From: Pseudomonas putida
GTDB lineage: Bacteria > Pseudomonadota > Gammaproteobacteria > Pseudomonadales > Pseudomonadaceae
Reading direction: 5' to 3'
DNA length: 64,000 nucleotides
Assembly (NCBI RefSeq): GCF_002741075.1
Contig: NZ_CP016634.1
Span: 2,774,501-2,838,500 of the forward strand
Shown: positions 24,083 to 33,079 of the stretch, one piece after another
Numbering within the stretch: position 1 is the first letter of the stretch
Layout of the letters: every line of letters starts with the position of its first letter
Notes under the pieces: model-generated
What the model was told of the DNA's origin: nothing
The model's database searches: none
What the model saw: only the letters and a program-made list of their open reading frames with translations
Translations under genes and position numbers: made by a program

Positions 24083-25434
24083 TGTCAGATTTTTTGTGTG
24101 CGGGCCGGTAACGGCCTGCCGTCAGGCAGGCCCTGATTTTCACCAGGTCGGCCTGATGAACCGATCTCCGTACAAAATCGCGAATTGATTCATCGCACTT
24201 TTCCAATCATGCGCCGCTGAGCCCCAGTTCGCCGTGATGTTTCGCAGCCCCAGCCAGATCAGCTTGGTGGCTGCGTCGTCGTTCGGGAAATGGCCTCGGG
24301 TCTTGATGATCTTGCGCAGCTGGGCATTGATACTCTCGATGGCGTTGGTGGTGTAGATCACTTTCCGGATGGCTGGCGGGAAGACAAAGAAGGGAATCAC
24401 TCGATCCCAGGCGCGTCTCCAGGCCGCAACGACCGTTGGATACTGCTTGCCCCAGGGCCCGTTTTCAAACTCATCCAATGCCTGCTCAGCCGCTTCTGCA
24501 TTGATAGCCTGGTAAATCGGCTTCAGCGCCTTGGCCAGTGCCCGGCGCTTGTCCCAGGCCGCGAAGTCGAGACTGTTGCGGATCAGGTGCACGATGCACG
24601 TCTGCAGCGTCGTCTCTGGAAACACGGCGCTGAGAGCCTCTGGCATGCCTTTGAGGCCATCGGTCACGGCAATCAGTACGTCCTCGACACCACGCGTCTT
24701 GAGATCGTTAAAGACCTTCATCCAGAACTTCGCACCTTCGGTGTTTTCGATCCAGATACCCAAGATGTCGCGCGTACCGTCGGGGAGAACGCCCAACGCC
24801 AAGTAAATGGCCTTGTTGCGCACCAGGCCTTCTTCGCGAATCTTCACCCGCAGTGCATCAAAGAAAATGACCGGATATATCGGCTCCAGTGGCCGCTGTT
24901 GCCACGCGCCAATCTCTTCCATGACCTCGTCTGTTACAGAGCTGATGAAATCGGGTGAAACGTCGGTTCCATACTGCTCGGACAGAAAGGCTCGGATCTC
25001 TCTGACCGTCATTCCACGGGCGTACATGGCGATGATTTTGTCATCGAAACCGGTGTAACGGCGCTCATGCTTGGGGATCAGAATGGGCGCAAAACTGCCG
25101 TCTCGATCGCGAGGGATTTCCAGCCGCAACGGGCCATCCCCGGTCAAAACCGTCTTGCCACTCTTGCCGTTACGCTGGTTGGTTTCATCCTCTGGGCGCT
25201 GCGCGCCCGGCGGATAACCCAAGTGGTGGCCAAGCTCGGCATGCAGAGCACGTTCGATCAGGGCCTTCTTGAACGCCGCAGAGGCATCCTCGATAGCTTC
25301 TGCGGTCATCAAGCCCTCGCCGAACTGCTCCAGCAGCTCTTTTGGGATTTTGGGCAGGTCACGCAGGGGTTTCTTTTTGGTTGGCATACATGCACCTCTT
25401 ACTCATGTTATGCCCGAACGCAAAATTTCTGACA
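24083..25434 (-). mobile_element. IS256-family (Mutator-like) insertion sequence
   Basis: The 1352-bp element has 23-bp imperfect inverted repeats: TGTCAGATTTTTTGTGTGCGGGC at 24083-24105 and the inverse of TGTCAGAAATTTTGCGTTCGGGC at 25412-25434 (19 of 23 match). One intact transposase gene fills it. IS256 elements normally make 8-9 bp target duplications; none is exact here (CTTTACCG versus CCCTCACCG nearby). It lies between two genes without breaking either. Confidence 0.88.
24140..25387 (-). CDS. IS256-family transposase
   Basis: The 415-residue DDE transposase is of the Mutator/IS256 type. The first Asp lies in YPVIFFDALRVKIRE, the second in IAVTDGLKGMPEAL, then the C/H-containing QTCIVHLIRNSLDF, and the Glu in TTNAIESINAQLRKIIKTRG. 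The N-terminal DNA-binding region is complete. It appears full length and intact. It is transcribed from the right end leftward. Confidence 0.95.
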   Translation of the reverse strand: MPTKKKPLRDLPKIPKELLEQFGEGLMTAEAIEDASAAFKKALIERALHAELGHHLGYPPGAQRPEDETNQRNGKSGKTVLTGDGPLRLEIPRDRDGSFAPILIPKHERRYTGFDDKIIAMYARGMTVREIRAFLSEQYGTDVSPDFISSVTDEVMEEIGAWQQRPLEPIYPVIFFDALRVKIREEGLVRNKAIYLALGVLPDGTRDILGIWIENTEGAKFWMKVFNDLKTRGVEDVLIAVTDGLKGMPEALSAVFPETTLQTCIVHLIRNSLDFAAWDKRRALAKALKPIYQAINAEAAEQALDEFENGPWGKQYPTVVAAWRRAWDRVIPFFVFPPAIRKVIYTTNAIESINAQLRKIIKTRGHFPNDDAATKLIWLGLRNITANWGSAAHDWKSAMNQFAILYGDRFIRPTW

Positions 25435-25484
25435 CCCTCACCGCCCCCGACACCGACACCACTACCGACACCGCCCCCAAAACA

Positions 25485-26051
25485 TCACCCAAGCACCCGC
25501 AAAAACGCCGCCAACCAGGCGGGATGCGCCGGCCAGGCAGGCGCCGTCACCAGATTCCCATCCACATGCGCCTGGTCCAAAGCGATATCCACAAACCGCC
25601 CCCCCGCCAACCGTACCTCAGGCGCACACGCCGGATACGCACTGCACTCACGCCCCTCCAGCACACCAGCCGCCGCCAGCAACTGCGCCCCGTGACACAC
25701 CGCCGCGATCGGCTTGCCCGCCTGGTCGAAGGCCTTGACCAGCGCCAGCACCCGCTCATCCAGGCGCAGGTACTCAGGCGCTCGGCCCCCAGGAATCAGC
25801 AACGCGTCATACCCCTCGGCACGCACCTGCACGAAGTCGAAGTTCAGGGCGAAATTGTGCCCAGGCTTCTCGCTGTAGGTCTGGTCCCCCTCGAAATCAT
25901 GGATCGCCGTGCGCACCGTCTGCCCGGCCAGTTTCTCCGGGCACACCGCATGCACCGTATGCCCGACCATCTTCAGTGCCTGGAACGGCACCATCACTTC
26001 GTAGTCCTCGACGAAGTCACCCACCAGCATGAGAATTTTCTTGGCCGTCAT
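25485..26051 (-). CDS. DJ-1/PfpI family protein
   Basis: The 188-residue protein has the class I glutamine-amidotransferase-like fold of the DJ-1/PfpI family. The nucleophile-elbow Cys is in [17 protein letters not shown], and the early Glu is in [15 protein letters not shown]. Relatives are chaperone/deglycase-like or protease-like proteins; the activity here is unknown. The ATG at 26051 is favoured because GGAG lies 8 bases upstream, while the GTG at 26060 touches that site. Confidence 0.85.
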   Translation of the reverse strand: MTAKKILMLVGDFVEDYEVMVPFQALKMVGHTVHAVCPEKLAGQTVRTAIHDFEGDQTYSEKPGHNFALNFDFVQVRAEGYDALLIPGGRAPEYLRLDERVLALVKAFDQAGKPIAAVCHGAQLLAAAGVLEGRECSAYPACAPEVRLAGGRFVDIALDQAHVDGNLVTAPAWPAHPAWLAAFLRVLG

Positions 26052-26130
26052 CGCATCCACTCCTTCCGTTGCATGGGAACAATCCCTGCACGATAGTCCG
26101 CTTCAGCGCCGACGGGTACTCACCACAGGT

Positions 26131-27288
26131 CTAGTCGCGACGATTGAGCAAGTTGACCACCAGCCGGTCGAGCCACCCCCACAGCCGCTGCTGCAGCCGA
26201 CGCCAGAAAGGCCGGGCATGCCAGCGCGCCAGGTCGACTTCCTGGCTGAGGGCGAAGTCTCGCTCGAAGCTGGCGAGCACCGCAGCCGTCAAGGGTGGGT
26301 CGAGGGCTTCGACGTTGGCCTCGAGGTTGAAGTGCAGGTTCCAATGATCGAAGTTGCACGACCCCACACTGACCCAGTCATCCACCAGCACCATCTTCAG
26401 GTGCAGGAAGCACGGCTGGTACTCGAATATCCGCACACCAGCACGCAGCAGGCGGGGGTAATAACGGTGCCCGGCATAGCGCACCGCAGGATGATCGGTG
26501 CGGGGGCCGGTGAGCAGCAGGCGAACGTCGATGCCCTTGTGCGCCGCGCGCCGCAGGGAGCGGCGCACGCTGAAGGTCGGCAGGAAATACGGGGTGGCCA
26601 GCCAGATACGCCGCTGGCCGCTGTTGAGGGCACGCACCAGCGAATGGAGGATGTCCTGATGCTGGCGGGCGTCGGCATAGGCCACCCGGCCCATGCCCTG
26701 CCCTTGGACCGGCACCCGTGGCAGGCGGGGCAGGCCAAAGCCCTCGGCCGGGCGCCAGGCGGTGCGACGGTTGTTGGCGTGCCACTGACGATCGAACAGC
26801 AATTGCCAGTCGGTGACGATGGGCCCTTGCATTTGCACCATCACTTCGTGCCATTCGCTGGTGTCGCCGCCCGGTGTCCAGAATTCGTCGGTAACTCCCG
26901 TGCCGCCCACCACCGCCCAGCACTCATCGACCAGCAACAGCTTGCGGTGGTCACGATAGAGATTGCGAACCCCACGTCGCCAACGTAGGCGGTTGTAGTA
27001 GCGCATGTGCACGCCGGCCGCCTCCAGCCGCTGGCGCAACACCGAGGGGAAGGCCAGCGAGCCGTAGTCGTCGAACAGGCAACGTACGCGCACGCCACGG
27101 GTGGCAGCCTGCTCCAGGGCCTCGACCACCGCCTCGGCACAGGTGCCGGCTTCGACCAGGTACAACTCCAGGTCCACCTGGAATTCGGCGCGCACGATCG
27201 CCAGAAGCATGCGCGGAAAGAACTCGGGGCCGTCGATCAGCAGTTCGAACTCGTTGCCATCCCGCCAGGGGAAGACCGGCCCCGGCAT
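26131..27288 (-). CDS. Phospholipase D/cardiolipin synthase-like protein (ClsB type)
   Basis: The 385-residue protein has two HKD motifs of the phospholipase D superfamily, DHRKLLLVDECWAVVGG near residue 115 and LHLKMVLVDDWVSVGSCN near residue 300. It lacks N-terminal membrane helices, as does ClsB, and has a Trp/Arg-rich C-terminal tail. It probably makes cardiolipin or transfers phosphatidyl groups at the inner membrane. It starts one base after the stop codon of the upstream YceI gene, so they form an operon. Confidence 0.85.
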   Translation of the reverse strand: MPGPVFPWRDGNEFELLIDGPEFFPRMLLAIVRAEFQVDLELYLVEAGTCAEAVVEALEQAATRGVRVRCLFDDYGSLAFPSVLRQRLEAAGVHMRYYNRLRWRRGVRNLYRDHRKLLLVDECWAVVGGTGVTDEFWTPGGDTSEWHEVMVQMQGPIVTDWQLLFDRQWHANNRRTAWRPAEGFGLPRLPRVPVQGQGMGRVAYADARQHQDILHSLVRALNSGQRRIWLATPYFLPTFSVRRSLRRAAHKGIDVRLLLTGPRTDHPAVRYAGHRYYPRLLRAGVRIFEYQPCFLHLKMVLVDDWVSVGSCNFDHWNLHFNLEANVEALDPPLTAAVLASFERDFALSQEVDLARWHARPFWRRLQQRLWGWLDRLVVNLLNRRD

Positions 27289-27289
27289 G

Positions 27290-27871
27290 TCAGCGGGCGG
27301 AGAAGATCAGCACCGCGCTCACCGGCACCGATGGGCTGATGGAAGCAACACCGGAAAGCTTGCGCAGGGTCGCCAGGCCCGGCAACAGGTCGAAGTCCTC
27401 GGCGCGCAGCATCAACGGCTCCAGGGTCACCACCTGGAAACGCCGCTCGTCCAGGCGGGTGGCCAAGAGCAAGGTGCTGTAGCGGTGCGACTGCCCATGC
27501 AGGGTAACGGTCACCGGCAGGCGAAGCTCTACCTGGGCGCCATTGGCCAGGTCGTTGATCGGGCGCAGATCGATCTTCGCCTGTATCAGCGCCTCGGGGA
27601 ACTTGGCGACCTCGAACAGCTCGTCACGCATGCGCTCATCGCGCAACGGGATGCCGCCGCTGACCGAATCCATTTCGATGCTCACCTGCGCATTGCCTTT
27701 ACTGTCGACCTTGCCATGGAATACCAGGAAGCGGTGCACCTCGGAGATATCGCCATTCTTGCTGGTGACAAAAGACAATCGCGAGGACTCGCCATCCAGG
27801 TGCCAGTTGGCATGGGCGGGCAGGCACAAGGCCAGGAGCAGGGCAGGCAACAGACGGGGCAGCTTGAACAT
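27290..27871 (-). CDS. Periplasmic YceI-family protein
   Basis: The 193-residue protein has a Sec signal peptide (PALLLALCLPAHA, cut near residue 21). The following YceI-like lipocalin barrel starts WHLDGESSRLSFVTSKNGD and contains LPVTVTLHGQSHRYS. YceI relatives bind polyisoprenoids or other lipids. It lies directly upstream of the phospholipase D-like gene, which suggests a shared role in envelope lipids, though that is inference. Confidence 0.87.
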   Translation of the reverse strand: MFKLPRLLPALLLALCLPAHANWHLDGESSRLSFVTSKNGDISEVHRFLVFHGKVDSKGNAQVSIEMDSVSGGIPLRDERMRDELFEVAKFPEALIQAKIDLRPINDLANGAQVELRLPVTVTLHGQSHRYSTLLLATRLDERRFQVVTLEPLMLRAEDFDLLPGLATLRKLSGVASISPSVPVSAVLIFSAR

Positions 27872-27915
27872 GTGAAATCTCGTGTAACAAGGCCGTCAAC
27901 CTTACCCGCCCGCCT

Positions 27916-28212
27916 TCACGGCAGCAAGCGGCAGCCCTCCCGCGATCCCACCCAAGCAGCCTGGTTACGGCGCCCCAGGCCTTCGGCGAACACCTGACGC
28001 TGCTCGCGGTCCTCCTCCAGCCTGCCCAAAGGCAGGTATTGCTTCACATAGCCCCGGCAATACGCCTCATCGAAGCCCATGACAAAGCGGCACGAGCAAT
28101 ACTCCTTGGCCGAATACGCCGAGAGGATGCCCGGAAAGTCCGCCAACGCCTGACGCTCGTGCCACACCCACGCCAGCAGCGCCACCACCAGCCACAGCGC
28201 GACGCGCTTCAT
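27916..28212 (-). CDS. Small membrane-anchored or exported Cys-containing protein
   Basis: The 98-residue protein has an N-terminal hydrophobic helix (VALWLVVALLAWVWH) followed by a short extracytoplasmic domain. The domain contains a Cys cluster (YCSCRFVMGFDEAYCRGYV) and a final Cys. It overlaps the upstream serine hydrolase gene by 4 bp. I do not recognise a named family. The four Cys residues could form disulfides in the periplasm. Confidence 0.75.
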   Translation of the reverse strand: MKRVALWLVVALLAWVWHERQALADFPGILSAYSAKEYCSCRFVMGFDEAYCRGYVKQYLPLGRLEEDREQRQVFAEGLGRRNQAAWVGSREGCRLLP

Positions 28213-29297
28213 CTCCCCTCCCTGGCCACGGCCGCCAGCACTCGCTTGAGCAGTTCGTTGTGCTGGTAGGTGCCGTCGCGGTCATCGGCGTAGCGCACGA
28301 TCACTAGCTTCTGCGACGGCACCACATAGAGCGCCTGGCCCCAATGGCCAAGGGCGGCGTAGGTGTCCTGCGCAGCGTCTGGCCAAGGCGCGGGGTGGCC
28401 TGGCAACGGCTGGTTGAGCCACCAGTGACCACCTGGGTTGGCCTCGCCCGGGAGCGCTTCGGCCCGCTCGAACAACTGCCGATTGAACGCCACCCACTCC
28501 CTAGGCAGGAGTTGCCGCCCCTGCCAGCGCCCGTCACGCAGCATCAGCAGACCGATGCGGGCCAGGTCTCGCGCGCTCAGGTAAAGGTAGGACGAGCCCA
28601 CGTAGGTGCCGGCACCGTCGCGCTCCCAGACCGCGCTGCGAATCCCCAAGGGCTCGAACAGCGCCCGCCACGGGTAGTCGTCGTAGCCGCCCGGCGCCAG
28701 CATGCCGCGCAAGGCCGCGGCCAACAGATTGCTGTCGCCGCTGGCGTAGCGAAAGCGCTCGCCCGGTGCCACCTCGGCCGGCAGCGCCGCGGTGAAGGCA
28801 GCCATGTCAGCACGGCCACGGGTATAGAGCATGGCCACCACCGAGGACTTGAGCGGCGCGTACTCGTAGTCTTCCTGCCAGGCCAGGCCACTGGCCCAGT
28901 GCAACAGGTCGATGATGCGCAATTCGGAATGCGCCTGGAGTGGGGGGTAGTAGCGCAGGGCCGGCTCATCGAGGGCAAAACGTCCTTCGCCATACGCCAC
29001 CCCCAGCACGCTAGCCAGCACGCTCTTGCTGATCGACCAGGTCAGGTGGGCAGTGTCGGCACCGGTGGGCGCGACGTAGCGCTCATAAAGGATGCGCCCG
29101 TCACGGATGACCAGCAGCGCATCGCTGCGTACGCCCGTGCGACGGGTCTCGTCGCGGGCGGGAAAGGCATAGGCCTCGACCGCCTGCCAGTCGATTGTAG
29201 AAGGTTCGCGCGGCCAGTCCGGGTCCGGCCAGGGTTCGGCCCAGGCTGAAACGCTCACCCATGCCAGGATGCCCAGCAATTTCCCCAGCCTGCCCAT
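28209..29297 (-). CDS. Periplasmic serine hydrolase (beta-lactamase/PBP-like fold)
   Basis: The 362-residue protein has a signal peptide (cut after about residue 20, SAWA). Active-site motifs of class C-type serine hydrolases are present: SxxK as SISK near residue 90, YxS/N as YASGDSN, and HxG as LGHWGQ. Such enzymes are esterases, peptidases or amide hydrolases; this one is unlikely to be a true beta-lactamase. A downstream small Cys-rich exported protein is translationally coupled. Confidence 0.85.
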   Translation of the reverse strand: MGRLGKLLGILAWVSVSAWAEPWPDPDWPREPSTIDWQAVEAYAFPARDETRRTGVRSDALLVIRDGRILYERYVAPTGADTAHLTWSISKSVLASVLGVAYGEGRFALDEPALRYYPPLQAHSELRIIDLLHWASGLAWQEDYEYAPLKSSVVAMLYTRGRADMAAFTAALPAEVAPGERFRYASGDSNLLAAALRGMLAPGGYDDYPWRALFEPLGIRSAVWERDGAGTYVGSSYLYLSARDLARIGLLMLRDGRWQGRQLLPREWVAFNRQLFERAEALPGEANPGGHWWLNQPLPGHPAPWPDAAQDTYAALGHWGQALYVVPSQKLVIVRYADDRDGTYQHNELLKRVLAAVAREGR

Positions 29298-29339
29298 GGC
29301 TGCCCCTCATGCTGCTGAACGGGCGAGCTTGCCAGGCTT

Positions 29340-30227
29340 TCATGACAATCCGACGGCGGTCCAGGCTTTGTGCAAGCGCTTTTCCCGCGCCGCCGTGGCC
29401 AACGCCAGTACGCCCTGGTCGCGCTGCCACAACTGCCTCCAATGGGGTGGCCCGCTGGCCAGGGCTTGGTCGATTGCATCGTGCAGTGCATGGAACTGGG
29501 CGAACAGCCCCCCCAATAGCAAGTGGCAGGCAACGCTGTCGGCACACTGCCGGCTGCCCTCGGCGCACCCTCCCAGCAGCCCGAGCAAACGCAGCCGCAG
29601 CTCCTGGGGCCAGGCGCTTTCCTGACCGACGCCATACAGCCAGGCCACCAGGGCGGCCAGCACGTAGAGGTCTTCCAAAGAGCGAAAGGGTTTGACGTAG
29701 GCATCCCAACCATCACCGGCGAGCAGTTCGCAGGTGGCCTGGCGCAATTGCAGGCGCGCATGCCCGACCTCGGGCATCAACGGCAAGGTGGGCAAGGCCT
29801 CCAGCGTCACCCCGGCCTCACCGGGGTAGACCACCGCCAGTTGCAGCCGGGGTTTCTCTCCCTCGGCTTCGCTGCGCGCCGCCACCAGCAGCCATTCGGC
29901 GTCCAGCCCCGCGGTGACGAAATCCTTGCTGCCGGTCAGGCGCAGGTTGTCGAGCCGGGTCTGCATGTCCGCCGGGCGCACGCTGCGCCGCTCGGTGGCG
30001 CACAAGGCGCCCAGGCTGGTCGGGGCACTGGGCCAGAGCACACGCAAGGCCGCCTGGTAGCCGATCAGGAAGGCCAGCCCCGGCGTGGCCACCGCCCGGC
30101 CACCCAGCACCGCCAACTCGAAGGGCGAAACCTGTCCGAGACGTTCGAGCAAGGCGGCATGGCCTTCTCCAAGGCTCTGGGCCTGGGGCTGGCGGAAAGG
30201 GTCGTTGATTCTTTGCAACCAGGGCAT
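29340..30227 (-). CDS. Acyl-CoA dehydrogenase-like protein, short and degenerate
   Basis: The 295-residue protein shows the acyl-CoA dehydrogenase pattern in a reduced form. A middle-domain-like segment (LRLTGSKDFVTAGLDAEWLL) is followed by a helical C-terminal part. Typical ACADs have about 380 residues. The catalytic Glu region and FAD motifs are not recognisable, so catalysis is doubtful. GAGGAG precedes the ATG at 30227; nine upstream codons are ignored. It is divergent from olsB, so a role linked to lipid metabolism is possible. Confidence 0.7.
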   Translation of the reverse strand: MPWLQRINDPFRQPQAQSLGEGHAALLERLGQVSPFELAVLGGRAVATPGLAFLIGYQAALRVLWPSAPTSLGALCATERRSVRPADMQTRLDNLRLTGSKDFVTAGLDAEWLLVAARSEAEGEKPRLQLAVVYPGEAGVTLEALPTLPLMPEVGHARLQLRQATCELLAGDGWDAYVKPFRSLEDLYVLAALVAWLYGVGQESAWPQELRLRLLGLLGGCAEGSRQCADSVACHLLLGGLFAQFHALHDAIDQALASGPPHWRQLWQRDQGVLALATAAREKRLHKAWTAVGLS

Positions 30228-30362
30228 CGCAGGCTCCTCGTCAGGGGTTGTCACGCAAGCATCACCAAAGCGTCACGGGGGTGACACCGCGCCTACCTAG
30301 GCTGACTTTGCACAACAAAGTCGACCGGCCGCAACCCTTTGGCTGGCTTATGGAGACTCGCA

Positions 30363-31118
30363 ATGACTCGGATCGCACGCTCTGGCGACAACAGCACTGA
30401 ACGCCGTCTGCAAGCCGAACGCCTGGTCGGCGCCACAGCCCTGCAGGAAGCACAGGCCTTGCGTTTCAAGGTGTTCAGCGCCGAATTCCAGGCCAAGCTC
30501 AAGGGCGCGGAACTGGGCTTGGACATGGACGACTACGACATTCATTGCCGCCACATTGGCGTGCGCGACCTGGCCACCGGCCAACTGGTCGCCACCACCC
30601 GCCTGCTCGATCACCAGGCCGCCAGCAGCCTGGGACGCTTCTACAGCGAAGAAGAATTCAGCCTGCATGGCCTGCTGCAACTGCAAGGGCCGATCCTGGA
30701 ACTGGGCCGTACCTGCGTCGACCCGGCCTATCGCAACGGCGGCACCATCGCCGTGCTCTGGGGCGAGCTCGCCGAAGTGCTCAACGAAGGCCGCTACAAC
30801 TACTTGATGGGGTGCGCCAGCATCCCGATGCAGGATGGTGGCGTGCAGGCCCATGCCATCATGCAGCGCCTGCGCGAACGCTACCTGTGCACCGAGCACC
30901 TGCGCGCCGAGCCGAAGAAACCACTGCCGATCCTGGCCCTGCCAAACAACGTCATCGCCGAAATGCCGCCCTTGCTCAAGGCCTACATGCGCCTGGGCGC
31001 GAAGATCTGCGGCGAACCCTGCTGGGACGAGGACTTCCAGGTCGCCGACGTGTTCATCCTGCTCAAGCGCGACGATCTCTGCCCGCGCTATGCCCGTCAC
31101 TTCAAGGCGGCGGTCTGA
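30363..31118 (+). CDS. olsB: Ornithine N-alpha-acyltransferase OlsB
   Basis: OlsB acylates ornithine with a 3-hydroxyacyl-ACP, making lyso-ornithine lipid, a phosphorus-free membrane lipid precursor. The 251-residue GNAT-like protein has the family features [25 protein letters not shown] and [14 protein letters not shown]. The ATG at 30363 has GGAG 7 bases upstream. Its stop overlaps the start of olsA by one base (TGATG), so the two steps are made together. In other bacteria ols genes respond to phosphate limitation. No clear PHO box was found here. Confidence 0.9.
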   Translation: MTRIARSGDNSTERRLQAERLVGATALQEAQALRFKVFSAEFQAKLKGAELGLDMDDYDIHCRHIGVRDLATGQLVATTRLLDHQAASSLGRFYSEEEFSLHGLLQLQGPILELGRTCVDPAYRNGGTIAVLWGELAEVLNEGRYNYLMGCASIPMQDGGVQAHAIMQRLRERYLCTEHLRAEPKKPLPILALPNNVIAEMPPLLKAYMRLGAKICGEPCWDEDFQVADVFILLKRDDLCPRYARHFKAAV

Positions 31119-31906
31119 TGCCTGGCCTGCGGGCATTCGCCCGCCTGACGCGCTTGCTGCTGGTTCTGACGCTGGGCATTGCGATGGCCAGCATCATCGC
31201 CCTGGGTGAACGCCTGGGCCTGAAGGCCTCCTGCGAGCGTCGCCAGCGCTGGACCTGCCGGTTCATGCAGCGCCTGGTCGCCGCCCTGCCCTTCGAGGTC
31301 CACGTGCTCGGGCCGGTGCCACGACGACCGATGTTATGGGTCAGCAACCATGTGTCCTGGACCGACATTCCCCTGCTCGGCATGCTCACGCCGCTGTCGT
31401 TCCTGTCCAAGGCCGAAGTGCGCCACTGGCCGTTGGCCGGTTGGCTGGCGGAAAAAGCCGGCACCTTGTTCATCCGCCGTGGCGGTGGTGACGGCCAGCG
31501 TCTGTCCCAGCAGATCGGCCAGCAACTGAGTCAGCAACGGCCACTGCTGATCTTTCCGGAAGGCACCACCACCGACGGCCGCGCCCTGCGGACCTTCCAT
31601 GGCCGGCTGCTGGCCGGCGCCATCGACCAGGGCACACCGGTGCAGCCGGTGGCGATCCAGTACCTGCGCGAGGGTCAACCGGACCCGATTGCGCCGTTCA
31701 TCGGCGACGATGACCTGGTATCGCATCTGATGCGCTTGTTCCGCGAGCCACGAGGGGAAGTGATCATCCAATTGCTGGAGCCGATCCCCAGCCTAGGCAA
31801 GGAACGGGCGGTGCTGGCATTCCAGGCGCAGCAAGCGGTTCACCTGGCACTGTATGGCGCCGATGAGCCTGAAGCGGCGCCGCGGCGGCACGCGAAGGCG
31901 GCTTGA
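31118..31906 (+). CDS. olsA: Lyso-ornithine lipid O-acyltransferase OlsA
   Basis: The 262-residue membrane-bound acyltransferase of the PlsC/LPLAT family adds the second fatty acid to lyso-ornithine lipid. An N-terminal hydrophobic helix is followed by acyltransferase motif I, NHVSWTD (HX4D variant), and the FPEGTTTDG motif. It is coupled to olsB by a TGATG overlap. A REP pair follows the stop codon. Confidence 0.9.
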   Translation: MPGLRAFARLTRLLLVLTLGIAMASIIALGERLGLKASCERRQRWTCRFMQRLVAALPFEVHVLGPVPRRPMLWVSNHVSWTDIPLLGMLTPLSFLSKAEVRHWPLAGWLAEKAGTLFIRRGGGDGQRLSQQIGQQLSQQRPLLIFPEGTTTDGRALRTFHGRLLAGAIDQGTPVQPVAIQYLREGQPDPIAPFIGDDDLVSHLMRLFREPRGEVIIQLLEPIPSLGKERAVLAFQAQQAVHLALYGADEPEAAPRRHAKAA

Positions 31907-31924
31907 GTCTTGTGGCGGTTCAGT

Positions 31925-32019
31925 CGGCCTTTTCGCGGGTGAACCCGCTCCCACAGGTTTCCGCTGCTCTGACTGCCGCCGCTGGACCTGTAGGAACGGG
32001 TTTACCCGCGAAAAGGCCC
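31925..32019. repeat. Inverted REP pair between olsA and acpH
   Basis: CGGCCTTTTCGCGGGTGAAC ... (31925-31957) and its inverse (31987-32019, ...TTTACCCGCGAAAAGG) are full P. putida REPs separated by 29 bp. They lie between convergent genes and can form a large hairpin. Confidence 0.85.
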
Positions 32020-32037
32020 GCACGGTCGTATGAGCGT

Positions 32038-32610
32038 TCACCGACTCGCCAGCGCAAAAGCCTGCAACTGCGGATAGAACTCACGAAAATCCGCCAACAG
32101 CGGCTCGTACAACGCCTCCAACTCCCCCATCACCCCATCCATGCCTTCAGGCCGTGACAATCGCCGCGCGATACCCCGGAACACCTGCCCCAGCGTGTCG
32201 AAATCCCCATAGGCGCCCAACCAGTCGTCCGCGGCCATGAACGGCGCGATATGCGCCAGCCGCCCGGGCAGTGCCGGCTCGGCAAGCAGGACGCGGTAGA
32301 AGTCCCCAGTAAAGGCACTGAGCGGCTGTTCGGCGTAATCCCCCCAGTGCCGCGCCAGGCAATGGTCGAAGAACACATCCAGGACGATCCCGGCAAACCG
32401 CCGCCGCTCCCGGGGGAAACGCGCCAGTGCCGCCAGCACCAGCGGGTGGCTGTCGGTGTAGCTGTCGATGTGACGATGCAGGCGGATCGAGGCCTCGAGG
32501 GCTGGCGGGAAACGCCCTTGCAGCGAGCCTTTGACGAAATCGCCATACAGGCTGCCGAGCAGTTGTTGCGGCTCACGACCGCCAAGGTGCAGGTGTGCGA
32601 GGTAGTTCAT
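32038..32610 (-). CDS. acpH: Acyl carrier protein phosphodiesterase
   Basis: The 190-residue protein matches the AcpH family, which removes phosphopantetheine from holo-ACP. It starts MNYLAHLHLGG and contains LLGSLYGDFVKG, IRLHRHIDSYTDSHP and VLDVFFDHCLARHW, rich in His/Asp metal ligands. The start at 32610 matches the family start; ten upstream codons are ignored. It has the usual length. Confidence 0.9.
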   Translation of the reverse strand: MNYLAHLHLGGREPQQLLGSLYGDFVKGSLQGRFPPALEASIRLHRHIDSYTDSHPLVLAALARFPRERRRFAGIVLDVFFDHCLARHWGDYAEQPLSAFTGDFYRVLLAEPALPGRLAHIAPFMAADDWLGAYGDFDTLGQVFRGIARRLSRPEGMDGVMGELEALYEPLLADFREFYPQLQAFALASR

Positions 32611-32640
32611 GGCGCCCAGTCTAGCACTCGCGCCACCCAT

Positions 32641-32745
32641 ATCGTTATAACGCGATATAGCGATTCGCGCTCAGCTCAGAACCTCTTCATATTTGTATAT
32701 CGCGAAATATCGATTTATATTTCGCTCCATCGCGATATAACGCTA
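32641..32745. promoter_or_regulatory. Operator region with repeated CGCGATATA motifs
   Basis: CGCGATATA occurs at 32651-32659 and 32731-32739, with the related inverse-type stretch ATATCGCGAAATATCGAT at 32697-32714. The region is A+T-rich and lies between acpH and the ArsR gene. It probably contains operators for the ArsR-family repressor, and possibly a divergent acpH promoter. Confidence 0.6.
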
Positions 32746-32763
32746 CACACCACGAGTCCCACC

Positions 32764-33066
32764 ATGCCTCTTGATCTCGACGAAATAATAAAAGCCCTCT
32801 CCCACCCGGTACGGCGAGAAATCCTCACCTGGCTGAAAGACCCGGCCGCGCAGTTCCCTGACCAGCAGCACAGCACCGAATACGGCGTCTGTGCCGGGCA
32901 GATCGATCAACGCTGCGGCCTGTCGCAGTCGACCGTCTCCGCCCACCTGGCCACCTTGCAGCGCGCCGGCCTTATCAGCAGCCAGAAGATCGGCCAGTGG
33001 CACTTTTTCAAACGCAACGAGGACACCATCCAGGCGTTCCTCCAGCAGATGAGCCAAGAGCTCTGA
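32764..33066 (+). CDS. pyeR: ArsR-family repressor (PyeR type)
   Basis: The 100-residue winged-HTH protein of the ArsR/SmtB family contains HPVRREILTWLKD and the recognition helix SQSTVSAHLATLQRAGLI. It has one Cys in YGVCAGQ and one in QRCGLSQ, but no classic metal box (ELCVCDL). It heads the order repressor, MFS pump, XenB-like flavoenzyme. This matches pyeR-pyeM-xenB of P. aeruginosa as I remember it, where PyeR represses its own operon. Repeated CGCGATATA motifs upstream are likely operators. Confidence 0.85.
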   Translation: MPLDLDEIIKALSHPVRREILTWLKDPAAQFPDQQHSTEYGVCAGQIDQRCGLSQSTVSAHLATLQRAGLISSQKIGQWHFFKRNEDTIQAFLQQMSQEL

Positions 33067-33079
33067 AAAGGACCTTGCA

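Noticed and set aside
23985..24188. 67-codon frame across the IS256 left end
   Set aside because: It runs across the element boundary, overlaps the end of the SnoaL-like gene and has no ribosome site.
24070..25443. Target duplication of the IS256 element (TTTACCG / CTCACCG)
   Set aside because: The flanks match only partly, whatever boundary is chosen, so no duplication is claimed.
28209..29297. Beta-lactamase (resistance gene) reading of the serine hydrolase
   Set aside because: The SxxK fold alone is shared with esterases and peptidases; no class C-specific features beyond the generic motifs were seen.
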